NCBI RefSeq assembly: GCF_001546455.1
Contig: NZ_KQ956813.1
Coordinates: 62,001 to 126,000, forward strand
Source: Gardnerella vaginalis
Lineage (GTDB): Bacteria > Actinomycetota > Actinomycetes > Actinomycetales > Bifidobacteriaceae
Direction of reading: 5' to 3'
DNA length: 64,000 bases
In this document: positions 1-8,783 of the stretch, in pieces
How the letters are laid out: the number at the start of each line of letters is the position of its first letter
Position numbering within the stretch: the first letter of the stretch is position 1
Notes under the pieces: model-generated
What the model was told of the DNA's origin: nothing
Seen by the model: only the letters and a program-made list of their open reading frames with translations
Database searches by the model: none
Program-made: the position numbers and the translations under genes

Positions 1-1
1 C

Positions 2-484
2 GATTTGCTAACTAGATTAAGCAATGATGGTGCAAATCTTCTTTGTTCTGCTCTTATTGGAATGGAATCTGGCCAAATCGTTCCTGTTGAGCAAGATCCT
101 ACACCTTGCCAAATCGCGCAAAAAATCACCGTTGAAGATGCTCATATTCGTTTTGATATTCCAGCATTTGCAATCGATAGGCAGATTCGTGCTTGCACGC
201 CAAATCCTGGAGCTTGGTGCAATCTTCATGTTGATTCTGACGATTTAAAAACAAGCAGTTTGCACGTTCTTTCTTGCGCATTAGCAAAAGATGAAGATAT
301 TGAATTGCATAGTCTAAATGAGCTTAAACCTGGGCAGATTCTTGCAAAAAAGCACAATGTTTGGGTTGGATGTTTAAGCGGAGCTATTGAGCTTTTAGAA
401 GTTAAAGCGCAAGGTAAAAAAGCTATGAAGGCGGCGGACTGGGCAAGAGGAGCGCATTTAAATAGCGAATCCTACTTAAACTAA
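2..484 (+). CDS. fmt: Methionyl-tRNA formyltransferase, C-terminal part (5' end outside window)
   Basis: This enzyme formylates initiator Met-tRNA using 10-formyl-tetrahydrofolate. The frame is open from the left edge, so the formyl-transfer domain with its catalytic residues is missing from view. The visible 160 residues cover the end of the catalytic domain (QDPTPCQIAQKIT, the usual Fmt linker region) and the C-terminal OB-like tRNA-binding domain beginning around CTPNPGAW. The gene ends with TAA and is followed by the convergent serB after 17 bases. Full-length Fmt is about 310-330 residues, so roughly half is here. I see no sign of damage; the truncation is only the window edge. Confidence 0.9.
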   Translation, partial: DLLTRLSNDGANLLCSALIGMESGQIVPVEQDPTPCQIAQKITVEDAHIRFDIPAFAIDRQIRACTPNPGAWCNLHVDSDDLKTSSLHVLSCALAKDEDIELHSLNELKPGQILAKKHNVWVGCLSGAIELLEVKAQGKKAMKAADWARGAHLNSESYLN

Positions 485-501
485 ATGTTAGTGACTAAAT
501 G

Positions 502-1185
502 CTAGTTTAGTAAATCTAAAACTAGGCTTAGGTCTCGCGTATCTATACTAGCTTTAGCTTGACTTTTTAATAACTGTTTTGCGCAAAATGCAACACCTAG
601 CCTTGCCGTTTTAATCATGTCAATGTCGTTAGCGCCGTCTCCGATTGCAACGCTTTGGCTAATGTCAATATTGTTTTTGTGTGCCCAATTAATTAATGCT
701 TTTGCTTTATATTGACGATTTACTATTGGATCAATAACTTTTCCGCTTAGTTTAGAATCCACGATTTCTAGATTGTTTGCAACCCAAAAGTCTATGTTTA
801 ATTTTGGCAGAAAATCGTCTAAAACTTGCTTAAATCCGCCACTAACAGCTCCTACTTTCCACCCAAAAGAATGTAGTGTATCTATAAGTTTTTTAGCTCC
901 ATTTGTTGTGTGAATATTTTGCGCAACTTGTTTAACGCAAGAATAGTCAAGACCTTTAAGCATAGAAACTCTTAGCTTTAGGGAAGTGTTAAAGTCCATT
1001 TTTCCTTGCATTGCTCTAGACGTTATGTATGCTAAATCAGAGCCGACGCCAGCAATATCTCCTAATAAATCTATAACCTCTTCTTCTATAAGAGTTGCGT
1101 CTACATCTAAAACAAGAATCCCTGGTTTTTTTAGCAAAGGAGCGTTAATTACGTTTTGTTTTTTTAAGTCTGGTACTTTAGTCAT
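502..1185 (-). CDS. serB: Phosphoserine phosphatase
   Basis: A HAD-superfamily phosphatase of 227 residues, expected to remove phosphate from O-phosphoserine in the last step of serine synthesis. HAD motif I is DVDATLI near residue 27, whose first Asp is the nucleophile and second the acid/base. Motif III/IV is GDGANDIDM near residue 180, the magnesium-binding loop. The segment AVSGGFKQVLDDF resembles the SerB substrate loop. The ATG start has only a weak AGAAGA-like upstream purine run. It is convergent with fmt and divergent from the IMPase-like gene, so it is probably transcribed alone. The fourth motif I position is Ala where Ser is more usual, which should not abolish activity. Confidence 0.9.
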   Translation of the reverse strand: MTKVPDLKKQNVINAPLLKKPGILVLDVDATLIEEEVIDLLGDIAGVGSDLAYITSRAMQGKMDFNTSLKLRVSMLKGLDYSCVKQVAQNIHTTNGAKKLIDTLHSFGWKVGAVSGGFKQVLDDFLPKLNIDFWVANNLEIVDSKLSGKVIDPIVNRQYKAKALINWAHKNNIDISQSVAIGDGANDIDMIKTARLGVAFCAKQLLKSQAKASIDTRDLSLVLDLLN

Positions 1186-1455
1186 GTTATAGTCTTCTAA
1201 GAGAGATGTTAGGTTTATTAATTAATTTTAAGGCTGGTTTAAGAATTTAGAAATTTGTTTTGCTATGCGTTTTTGCATGTGAATCTTTTCTATAAAACTT
1301 ATATTAAATATTAAATGTGAAAGTTTATTGATTTTATTGGAATATTTCGTGTAGAAGTTTGGTTTAATTAGATTAGTTGAGTAAAATAGTTGCAGATTTT
1401 ATGAATATGTTAAAGAACGTAAATACTGTGGAAAAAGCAAAGAGGTGAGAAAAGT

Positions 1456-2298
1456 ATGGCAGGTATGAATTTACGCGATGTTGCTCTTGAAGTCGCTAGA
1501 ATTTTGGAAGATGTTGGCAAGCACGCGTATCAAGACCAATTAAATCCTAGAGATATGGCAAGCATGATGGTTTTGGGGGATCCTAATCAGGCTGATTCAG
1601 GTTTTGGAGATAAACTTGTGCGATTCATTGAAAATCGTCTTACTTACATAAACCCCTTCCAAGGATTCTGGCGTAATCGTCCAGATGAATGTAATGTGGG
1701 AGACCGTTTTTGGTGCGTTGGCAATATTGACGGCGCTATTAACTTTAATAGAGATATGGCAGAGTGGACTCTAACTGTTTCGCTTTTTGAGTTTAACGAT
1801 CAAGGCTCTGCAAGGCCAGTTCTTGGAGTTGTTCATGCTCCTGCTCTTGGCCTTACCTATTTGGCTGCTAAGGGTCAGGGTGCTATTCGTATTCGCAAAA
1901 CTCCTAATGGAGAAAAGCGAGAGAAAATTACACCTTCTACAACATCAACTTTGCACGGTTCGGTTGTTTGCTATGGAATGTCTTATATTCCAGGCGAATC
2001 TAAAAGAGCTTTGGATGTTGTCTCTTCGCTCGAAGAAGAATGTCCAGCAGATATTAAGCGCATTGGACCAGCTTCTCTTGACTTGTGCAAGGTTGCGGAT
2101 GGCACTTATGACGCTTATTTTGAGCCACATCTTCACGAGTGGGATATTCCAGGAGTTTCTGCTGGTGCTGTTGTTGTTAAAGAAGCTCAGGGTCATGTTC
2201 GTCAATGGAATGGTGATTCAATCCACTGGAGGCGTGAAAACGACGTTATTGCTTCAAATGGTTTAATAAACAAGGAGCTTCAAAACTATTTGCGATAG
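1456..2298 (+). CDS. Inositol-monophosphatase-family protein with degraded metal motif
   Basis: A 280-residue protein of the IMPase/FBPase fold. The usual signature DPIDGTxNF reads G89-N-I-D-G-A-I-N-F97: the first metal-binding Asp is Gly and the Thr that activates water is Ala, while the second Asp is kept. The C-terminal signature is present as EWDIPGVSAGA near residue 214, with the expected Trp-Asp. The N-terminal helix and the DGTYDAYFEPHLHEW stretch also fit the family. The start is ATG with a strong AGAGGTGAG Shine-Dalgarno sequence. It stands alone upstream of ppgK. Known family substrates include inositol phosphates, histidinol phosphate and PAP. The altered motif means substrate and even activity are uncertain. 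Confidence 0.75.
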   Translation: MAGMNLRDVALEVARILEDVGKHAYQDQLNPRDMASMMVLGDPNQADSGFGDKLVRFIENRLTYINPFQGFWRNRPDECNVGDRFWCVGNIDGAINFNRDMAEWTLTVSLFEFNDQGSARPVLGVVHAPALGLTYLAAKGQGAIRIRKTPNGEKREKITPSTTSTLHGSVVCYGMSYIPGESKRALDVVSSLEEECPADIKRIGPASLDLCKVADGTYDAYFEPHLHEWDIPGVSAGAVVVKEAQGHVRQWNGDSIHWRRENDVIASNGLINKELQNYLR

Positions 2299-2478
2299 AT
2301 TAGAGTTAAAAATCTTAGCAATTGTTTGCATGATTTTTAATATTAAAGCTTTAATTTTGAGAAAAACATTTATGCAATCGTTATCATTAAATAGTTAATA
2401 TATAAGCGTGTCGCTTTAACAATATTGTAGAATGAACGTGATATCCCATTGTCCGACATTCAGAGGGGAGTGTTAACG

Positions 2479-3249
2479 ATGATTGACACTGCACAAGCAT
2501 TTGGCGTAGATATTGGTGGTTCTGGCATTAAAGCTGCACCAGTAAATTTGGAAAAAGGCGAATTTGCAGAACCTCGTTACAAGATTCTCACTCCAGCAGT
2601 TTCCACACCTCAAGCTGTTGCAGATATTGTTCGTCAGCAGCTCGAGCATTTTGAAGTGCCTGCAGATGTTCCTGTTGGCATTGCTTTCCCAGCTCCTATT
2701 AAGCCTGGCAAGAAGCTTGAGTTTATGGCAAATCTTGATCAGTCTTGGATTGGTGTGGATGTTACAGAAGTGTTCAGCGAAGCTTGCGGTCGCCCTGTTA
2801 CCGTTGTTAACGATGCTGATGCTGCTGGTCTTGCGGAACAGCATTTTGGAGCCGCAAAAGATAAAGATGGTTTAGTTATTGCTACCACTCTTGGTACTGG
2901 AATTGGCACCGCGTTAATTTACAATGGCGTTCTTATTCCAAACACAGAACTTGGTCATATTCAGCTAGAAAAAGGCAAGGGAGACGCAGAAAAGTATGCT
3001 GCTTCTTCTGTGCGTGAAAAGTTGGATATGGGCTATAAAAAGTGGGCTAAGCGCTTAACTAAGTATTATGGCTTAATGGAAAAGTACTTTAACCCAGACT
3101 TGTTTGTTGTTGGCGGTGGCGTTAGTCGCGTTAGCGAGAAGTTCTTGCCGCATATCGACATTAAGACTCCTATTGTTGTTGCATCTTTGCATAACGAAGC
3201 TGGCATTATTGGTGCAGCATATTATGCAATGCAGCAAAAGAATAACTAA
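2479..3249 (+). CDS. ppgK: Polyphosphate glucokinase (ROK family)
   Basis: Phosphorylates glucose with inorganic polyphosphate (often also ATP), feeding the bifid shunt. At 256 residues it has the usual actinobacterial PpgK length. DIGGSGIKAAPV at the N-terminus is the phosphate-binding loop, and GTTLGTGIGTAL-like glycine-rich sequence (TTLGTGIGTAL near residue 137) and LGHIQLEKGKGDAEKYA are typical PpgK stretches. The start at 2479 is chosen over an in-frame upstream codon at 2449 because GAGGGGAG lies 8 bases before the ATG and the homologous sequence begins here. The gene is followed directly by a strong hairpin terminator, so the transcript ends with it. Confidence 0.9.
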   Translation: MIDTAQAFGVDIGGSGIKAAPVNLEKGEFAEPRYKILTPAVSTPQAVADIVRQQLEHFEVPADVPVGIAFPAPIKPGKKLEFMANLDQSWIGVDVTEVFSEACGRPVTVVNDADAAGLAEQHFGAAKDKDGLVIATTLGTGIGTALIYNGVLIPNTELGHIQLEKGKGDAEKYAASSVREKLDMGYKKWAKRLTKYYGLMEKYFNPDLFVVGGGVSRVSEKFLPHIDIKTPIVVASLHNEAGIIGAAYYAMQQKNN

Positions 3250-3265
3250 GATTTTATTCTGATTT

Positions 3266-3299
3266 GCGCTGGATGCTTTATTTGTATCCAGCGCTTTTC
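3266..3299 (+). terminator. Rho-independent terminator after ppgK
   Basis: A perfect 9-bp stem, GCGCTGGAT (3266-3274) with ATCCAGCGC (3286-3294), encloses an 11-nt loop and is followed by TTTTCT. It begins 17 bases past the ppgK stop codon. Confidence 0.85.
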
Positions 3300-3384
3300 T
3301 ATACCATTTACGAATTTTGTGCATATTTGTATGACTATTTGTTTATTGCTTTAGTTGGTTTATGCAATGCGCTAGTGTAGTCAA

Positions 3385-4611
3385 GTGCGATTTTCTTCTA
3401 GAGTTGATGTAAGTGAGCCAAATCCGATTATTCTGGCTCAGCGTGCCGCCGCATCTAAAGGCATTAAACTAACAAAACTTAACGATTCAAATCCAACTGT
3501 TCATGGGCTTGCTCCAAAATGTTTAAGCTCCAAATATACTGCGGATCCTAGAGGGTCAATCGAAGTTAGACGCATTCTTGCAAACTTTATAAATACTAGA
3601 GATAATCGAGTAAGTCAAAATATTGAAAGCCAGAATATAGCAAGCCAAAAATGCAATTCGGCTAATGCTCTTAATCCAAATAATCTATACGTATTATCGT
3701 CCACTTCTCAAGCATATGCATGGCTTATGATGCTAATGTGCGATTGTGGTGATTCTGTTTTAGCGCCTACTCCTGGGTATCCTCTTATTGAATCTATTGC
3801 AAGGCTTCAGGGCGTAAAATCAATACCTTATCCACTTGTTTACGACGGTTCTTGGACTATAGATGTTGCAAAGGTTAAAGAGCTTTTAGAGAACGCAGAT
3901 AATCGCATTCGTGCTCTTGTTTTAATAAATCCAAATAATCCCACGGGCTCTTACATTAAGCCAGAAGAAAGAGTGCAATTGTTGAGTTTATGCAATAAAA
4001 ACAACGTTGCGATTATTGCGGATGAGGTTTTCTACGACTACTCTTTAGAGCCTTTTAATGGAAATTCAAGGCTTGCTGGTGATTGCTCCACGCTTATTTT
4101 TGCTTTAGATGGATTCTCCAAAATGCTTGCAGCTCCACATGCAAAAGTTGGTTGGATTGAGGTTTCTGGACCAATCGAAGATGTGCAAGAAGCAATGAAA
4201 CGACTTGACGTTATTGCAGATGATTTTCTTCCGATTGGTGCAACTGTTTCGGAAAGAATTCCAGAATTATTGCAATGCGCTAAAGAGCAAACTGCGATTG
4301 TTCAAAATAGAGTTAGGTCTAATCTTAAAACGCTTAGAAAAATGTTGGAAAACTATCCAAATTGTTGCGTTAGCGCATTGCGCGCAGAAGGCGGGTGGAA
4401 TATTTTATTGCGCGTTCCGTCTTGCCTAGATGATGACTTGTTAGCTTTGCGCTTAATTAAAGACTATAAGCTTGTTTCGCAGCCTGGTTACTACTTTGAT
4501 ATGCCAAATAATGGCTATTTAGCGCTGTCTTTGCTTCCTAAAGAAGATCAGTTTAAAAATGGTGTTACTTTATTGCTTAACACTGTTCATAAGATGTTGG
4601 GTGAGATTTAA
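3385..4611 (+). CDS. PLP-dependent aminotransferase, class I/II
   Basis: A fold-type I aminotransferase of 408 residues. Visible landmarks are NPNNPTGSYI (cofactor/substrate-binding Asn), ADEVFYDY (Asp to the pyridine nitrogen, Tyr to O3') and FSKMLAAPHAKVGW, which carries the Schiff-base Lys after Ser. The amino donor cannot be told from sequence. The start is GTG at 3385. No Shine-Dalgarno sequence precedes it, and TAGTGT ends 6 bases upstream, so the mRNA may be leaderless. An inserted Asn/Ser-rich segment around residues 72-98 looks like a surface loop. The gene stands alone between the ppgK terminator and a convergent membrane-protein gene. Confidence 0.85.
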   Translation: MRFSSRVDVSEPNPIILAQRAAASKGIKLTKLNDSNPTVHGLAPKCLSSKYTADPRGSIEVRRILANFINTRDNRVSQNIESQNIASQKCNSANALNPNNLYVLSSTSQAYAWLMMLMCDCGDSVLAPTPGYPLIESIARLQGVKSIPYPLVYDGSWTIDVAKVKELLENADNRIRALVLINPNNPTGSYIKPEERVQLLSLCNKNNVAIIADEVFYDYSLEPFNGNSRLAGDCSTLIFALDGFSKMLAAPHAKVGWIEVSGPIEDVQEAMKRLDVIADDFLPIGATVSERIPELLQCAKEQTAIVQNRVRSNLKTLRKMLENYPNCCVSALRAEGGWNILLRVPSCLDDDLLALRLIKDYKLVSQPGYYFDMPNNGYLALSLLPKEDQFKNGVTLLLNTVHKMLGEI

Positions 4612-4624
4612 TAATCTAACAATC

Positions 4625-4659
4625 TAACAGTTAACAGTTAACAGTTAACAGTTAACAGT
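4625..4659. repeat. Five tandem copies of TAACAGT
   Basis: Five perfect, contiguous heptamers TAACAGT occupy the gap between two convergent genes, 14 bases after the aminotransferase stop and 22 bases before the stop of the minus-strand membrane gene. Adjacent units create repeated GTTAAC palindromes. The copy number is likely to vary between strains by slippage. Confidence 0.9.
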
Positions 4660-4680
4660 ATCAAGAGGCTTAAAGCTAAA

Positions 4681-6909
4681 TTAGATTAGCATAAACCAGC
4701 ATCTAACGTAATGCCACAGCCCCGGGTTGAATCGCAAAACTGAGTCTTCTCTTCCAGGAACGAACCATCCTAAGAATGCTATTGCAATAGAGAACAGTAG
4801 TAGAGCAAAGATTATAAATCGCAGTAAGTAACATATTGTTTTGGTTTTCCAAGAATCACAATTTGATATTATAGAGCATTTTTCTATCAAAACATTAAGT
4901 CCAACTATTGCACTTAGCGAAAATGCCCAACCAAAGTCAGCAATATAACGCCATCCAATCCCTGCTTTTAAGCTGTTAAAAACAACAACAATCATTGCAA
5001 GAATAAAGGCAAATAGTGCGAATCTTGCGGCGAATTTGCTCAGTTTTTTAAGCATTAGCAGAGAGCAAACTACACCAACAAATGCCAATGGAGAAAGAGT
5101 AAACATTCCTCCAATCATTGGCTCTGCGTATTGCCATTTGTCAAAAGCAATAGGCGTAATCGAAATCCAAGGGAAAACGTGTGTAAAACGTAGTGGAAGA
5201 GCTAAATAGCTTAAAATCGAAGGAATAATGTTTTGCAAAGGAAGACGCATAGTGGTCATGTCTGTAATCGTAATTTGATATTCATTACCAAAGTTAAAAG
5301 GAGACCCAAATCTTAGAGCGTTATACAATCCAATTGGTATTGCAACGATTACAAACGGAATAATCACACTTAAAACCAGTTTTATTATGTGCTTTAAGTC
5401 TTCTAATGGAATTTTTTTGCTAATGATTAAATACTTAAAATAAAAGTAAATGTAGTCATAAAAAAGTGGTATTGCAAATAAAAATGCGATTATAAATGTT
5501 GGTCTGCATCCAAGATTTAGCGATATAAACAAGGACCCTAAAGCAATATGCTTGGCAGATATTTTATGAATGGAATTGCAAGATTTATTGGATTCTTGCT
5601 CTGAATTTTCATCTTGCGCAATGCCATCTTTAACAGCGCCGAGATAAAACCATAATCCTAAAGACGTAAAGAACAGAGAAGCCGCCATTGGAACACTATA
5701 GAATGATGTTCTAAACCACAGGTAAACGGTGTTAGATGTAATAAAGAACAACGCTAAGCAAATCGATGCAAACGCAACAGATGCGCGTTTGTTTATTCGC
5801 TCAATAAGTCTAATCACTAAAAGAGAGCCAGAAATCAAAAATCCAACTAAACATATAAGAGTGGCAATTGTTGTTGGAAGCATTGCTCCGCCGTCAACCC
5901 ATAAATTCGATATAAGCCTATATGGAATAAAGAATAAAACAGCTGGAATTACGCCAAAATATGAGTACCAATGACCGTTGTAGTACGCGTGATCCCAATA
6001 AATATTGCGTACATAATTAGAAAGAAGCTTGTTTCTTGCAATTGGGTCATACGGATTAGGTAGATTTTGCAGTTGCTTAGGCACTGGCAAGTCAAGATAT
6101 GTTTTGCCCTTAAGAAGAGCGTCTGCAGTACGCGCATATTGATCAAAATCGTACGTGTAGTTTCCTGCAACATCAAAATGCATTGGAATAGCGTTAAAAA
6201 CGTTCCAGATAATTGCAAAAACAGCAATTGCAATAAATGGAGTCCAAGATAAAACGAGTAAAAGCCTTTGACTTGTACTTTTTGAATTAAGCCTGATTTT
6301 CCACAGCTTAGACCAAGGATTCCATAATGCAATCAAAATCGAAACGATTATAAGAAGAAGAACTCGCCCCCAATTCCAGCTAAAAGGCGCTCTAACATTT
6401 GCTTTTGCGTCTTCAACATCTACAACATCTCCCTTGGGGTGCTGTATCCATAATCTAAGCGTGCTTTTAACACCAATTGCTTGATCTGGAACAGGAAGCA
6501 TAGCAAAACTAATGGCTCTTGGGTTTGTATTTAAAGGCTTTCCAGCGATTTTATTAACATCAATGCGAACATGCACATCTGATTTAATAGGGTGTTTGCT
6601 AATTTTTTTTGGCTTAATTAGTGAAGGCTGGAGTTGAATGTATGGGGAAGACCCGTCGGAGTTAACTTCTAAGTAAGACTCTGAAGGATCCGTGATTAAT
6701 AGGCCTCCAGAAGGAAGTCTTTTAATGCCAGGGCCCGTAATGTTATGAGCGAACATGCTATCTGTACTACCTGTAACACTATTCCAAAAAGGCATGTTAC
6801 CAATAGTGCATTCAAACAATGTGATTAACAGCAAAATTGCTAAAGGTGCGCGAAGAACGCAAAAAATGCGTTGCAACGCGCTATTGGCAAAATTAGCTGT
6901 TTTTCTCAT
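4681..6909 (-). CDS. Large polytopic membrane protein, GT-C glycosyltransferase-like
   Basis: A 742-residue integral membrane protein. After an N-terminal membrane segment (about residues 18-38) comes a roughly 140-residue extracytoplasmic domain, then about ten or more hydrophobic segments to the C-terminus. The short sequences YTYDFDQYARTADALLKG and YYNGHWYSYFGVIPAV, with acidic residues in an early extracytoplasmic loop, resemble lipid-linked-sugar-dependent GT-C/GT39-type transferases, but the match is by impression only. The gene starts 15 bases after the ABC-F gene and is likely co-transcribed with it. An envelope glycan role is inference. It has no good Shine-Dalgarno sequence close to the ATG. 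Confidence 0.6.
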   Translation of the reverse strand: MRKTANFANSALQRIFCVLRAPLAILLLITLFECTIGNMPFWNSVTGSTDSMFAHNITGPGIKRLPSGGLLITDPSESYLEVNSDGSSPYIQLQPSLIKPKKISKHPIKSDVHVRIDVNKIAGKPLNTNPRAISFAMLPVPDQAIGVKSTLRLWIQHPKGDVVDVEDAKANVRAPFSWNWGRVLLLIIVSILIALWNPWSKLWKIRLNSKSTSQRLLLVLSWTPFIAIAVFAIIWNVFNAIPMHFDVAGNYTYDFDQYARTADALLKGKTYLDLPVPKQLQNLPNPYDPIARNKLLSNYVRNIYWDHAYYNGHWYSYFGVIPAVLFFIPYRLISNLWVDGGAMLPTTIATLICLVGFLISGSLLVIRLIERINKRASVAFASICLALFFITSNTVYLWFRTSFYSVPMAASLFFTSLGLWFYLGAVKDGIAQDENSEQESNKSCNSIHKISAKHIALGSLFISLNLGCRPTFIIAFLFAIPLFYDYIYFYFKYLIISKKIPLEDLKHIIKLVLSVIIPFVIVAIPIGLYNALRFGSPFNFGNEYQITITDMTTMRLPLQNIIPSILSYLALPLRFTHVFPWISITPIAFDKWQYAEPMIGGMFTLSPLAFVGVVCSLLMLKKLSKFAARFALFAFILAMIVVVFNSLKAGIGWRYIADFGWAFSLSAIVGLNVLIEKCSIISNCDSWKTKTICYLLRFIIFALLLFSIAIAFLGWFVPGREDSVLRFNPGLWHYVRCWFMLI

Positions 6910-6923
6910 AGCAAACTAAAATC

Positions 6924-8525
6924 CTATTCTTCCGCAACCAAGTCAAGGTAGTCGTCGCTCCACAAGTCTTCGTCACCGTCTGGCATAAGAAGAACTCGTT
7001 CTGGGTTTAAAGCAAGAACTGCTCCTTCGTCGTGAGTAACCAGCACTATTGCACCTTCGTACTTAGAAATGGCCTTAAGAATTTCTTCGCGAGATGCTGG
7101 ATCCAAGTTGTTAGTAGGCTCGTCGAGTAAAAGAACATTTGCTTTAGATGTAACAAGAGTTGCCAATGCTAGACGAGTTTTTTCGCCGCCAGAAAGAACT
7201 TTAGCAGGCTTCATTGCGTCGTCTCCAGAAAACAGAAAGCTTCCAAGCATTGATCTTGCTTGAGTGTCGTTTAATTCTGGCGCAACGTGTTGAAGATTTT
7301 CCAACACAGTTGCGTCTAAATCTAGTGTATCGTGTTCCTGAGCAAAATAGCCTATTTTGCAACCATGACCATATTCAACAACTCCAGTGTCTGCGCTTTC
7401 TTCGCCAGCAAGAATACGCAAAGTTGTGGTTTTTCCAGCGCCGTTGTACCCAAGAATAACAACTCTCGAACCTTTATCTATTGCTAAATTTATTCCAGCA
7501 AATACAATGTTTGACCCATATGCTTTTGAAATATCTTTAGCCATAATAGGTGTTCTGCCGCAAGGAGCAGGTTCTGGGAAGCGAATGTCTGCAACCTTTT
7601 CGCGGCTTTGAGCTTCGCTCGTTTCGCTCAAGAGGCGTTCGGCTCTACGCATCATGTTTTGAGCTGCTACCGCCTTAGTTGCTTTTGCGTGAAGTCGAAT
7701 TCCCTGCTTCATAAGGCGTTCGGCCTTTTTCTCGGCAACTTCGCGCTCTCTTCGCCTACGTTCTTCGTCTACAACGCGCTGATGTAAGTATGCTTTCCAG
7801 CCCATTGAATACATGTCTATTTGAGCAAGCTGAGCATCTAAGTGCCACACTTTATTAACAACTTCGTCTAGTAGCTCTGTTGAGTGTGATATAACAAGGA
7901 ATCCGCCTTCAAAGCGTTTTAAGTAATTGCGCAACCAGATTATAGAATCAGCGTCTAAGTGGTTTGTAGGCTCATCCAAAATAAGAGTATCTGCATTTGA
8001 AAAAAGTATTCTTGCAAGCTCGATTCGCCTGCGTTGGCCGCCAGAAAGTGTTCCTAATGCCTGCCTCATAACTTCTTGGGGGAGTCCCAGGCTGTTTGCC
8101 ATTGATATTGCTTCAGACTGAACAGCGTATCCACCAGCTTTTTCAAAGTCTTCAATCGCTTTATCGTAGCGATTCATGGCTTTTGTCATAATGTCTGGAT
8201 TAGGATCTGTCATCTCTTTTTCTGCTTTTCGTATTCTAGATACGATTGACGAGATATCGCGAGCGCTCATAATTCTATCTAATGCAGTTTGCTCTGGGTC
8301 TGCTGCATGAGTGTCTTGTGGAAGGTATCCTAAAAAGCCGCTGACTTTTACACTTCCACCAGCTGGCAGTGTTTCTCCAGTGATTACGCGCGTAAGCGTG
8401 GTTTTTCCAGCGCCATTCCTTCCAACTAAGCCAATTTTGTCGCCTTTTGTAACATGAAAATCTGTTGGGTTTAATAGCGTGCGCGCACCAATTTGTATAG
8501 TAAGTCCTTGTGCGTCAATAGCCAT
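6924..8525 (-). CDS. ABC-F family ATPase
   Basis: A soluble protein of 533 residues with two ABC domains and no membrane segments, the ABC-F pattern of ribosome-associated translation factors. Walker A motifs are GRNGAGKTT (about residue 35) and GYNGAGKTT (about 350). Signatures are LSGGQRRR and LSGGEKTR, and Walker B segments are LILDEPTNHLD and LLLDEPTNNLD. The charged linker around residues 240-310 (many Arg/Lys/Glu) corresponds to the P-site tRNA interaction motif. It is divergent from uvrA and so shares the intergenic region that holds the LexA box. Which subfamily it belongs to, or whether it gives antibiotic resistance, cannot be decided by eye. Confidence 0.88.
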   Translation of the reverse strand: MAIDAQGLTIQIGARTLLNPTDFHVTKGDKIGLVGRNGAGKTTLTRVITGETLPAGGSVKVSGFLGYLPQDTHAADPEQTALDRIMSARDISSIVSRIRKAEKEMTDPNPDIMTKAMNRYDKAIEDFEKAGGYAVQSEAISMANSLGLPQEVMRQALGTLSGGQRRRIELARILFSNADTLILDEPTNHLDADSIIWLRNYLKRFEGGFLVISHSTELLDEVVNKVWHLDAQLAQIDMYSMGWKAYLHQRVVDEERRRREREVAEKKAERLMKQGIRLHAKATKAVAAQNMMRRAERLLSETSEAQSREKVADIRFPEPAPCGRTPIMAKDISKAYGSNIVFAGINLAIDKGSRVVILGYNGAGKTTTLRILAGEESADTGVVEYGHGCKIGYFAQEHDTLDLDATVLENLQHVAPELNDTQARSMLGSFLFSGDDAMKPAKVLSGGEKTRLALATLVTSKANVLLLDEPTNNLDPASREEILKAISKYEGAIVLVTHDEGAVLALNPERVLLMPDGDEDLWSDDYLDLVAEE

Positions 8526-8646
8526 TGTTTACCCACCCCTTAAGTTTTATTCTTTCAAAATCGTAATTAAAGTATTAATTAAAATATGTTAACCAAACTC
8601 CCGATTATACCGTTAGGCTTGCATAGGATTAGCAACACGCAGCAAG

Positions 8647-8675
8647 TTACATATTTCGAACATGTGTTCTATAAT
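8647..8675 (+). promoter_or_regulatory. uvrA promoter with LexA (SOS) box
   Basis: A -35-like TTACAT (8647-8652) and a perfect TATAAT (8670-8675) are 17 bases apart. The spacer holds CGAACATGTGTTCT (8657-8670), whose GAAC-N4-GTTC core matches the actinobacterial/Bacillus-type LexA operator. LexA bound here would block RNA polymerase directly. The start of uvrA is 109 bases downstream of the -10. Confidence 0.85.
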
Positions 8676-8783
8676 AAATACTATTATAAGACAAGTAAGT
8701 AATCAAGATAAGTTTGTTAAAATTTTGATTCATAAAGTTGTTATTAAGCATAAAGTCATTATTGAGCATAATAGGGAGGCAGA

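Noticed and set aside
2449-2478. Upstream start for ppgK
   Set aside because: The extra ten codons contain the ribosome-binding site of the ATG at 2479 and do not match the PpgK N-terminus.
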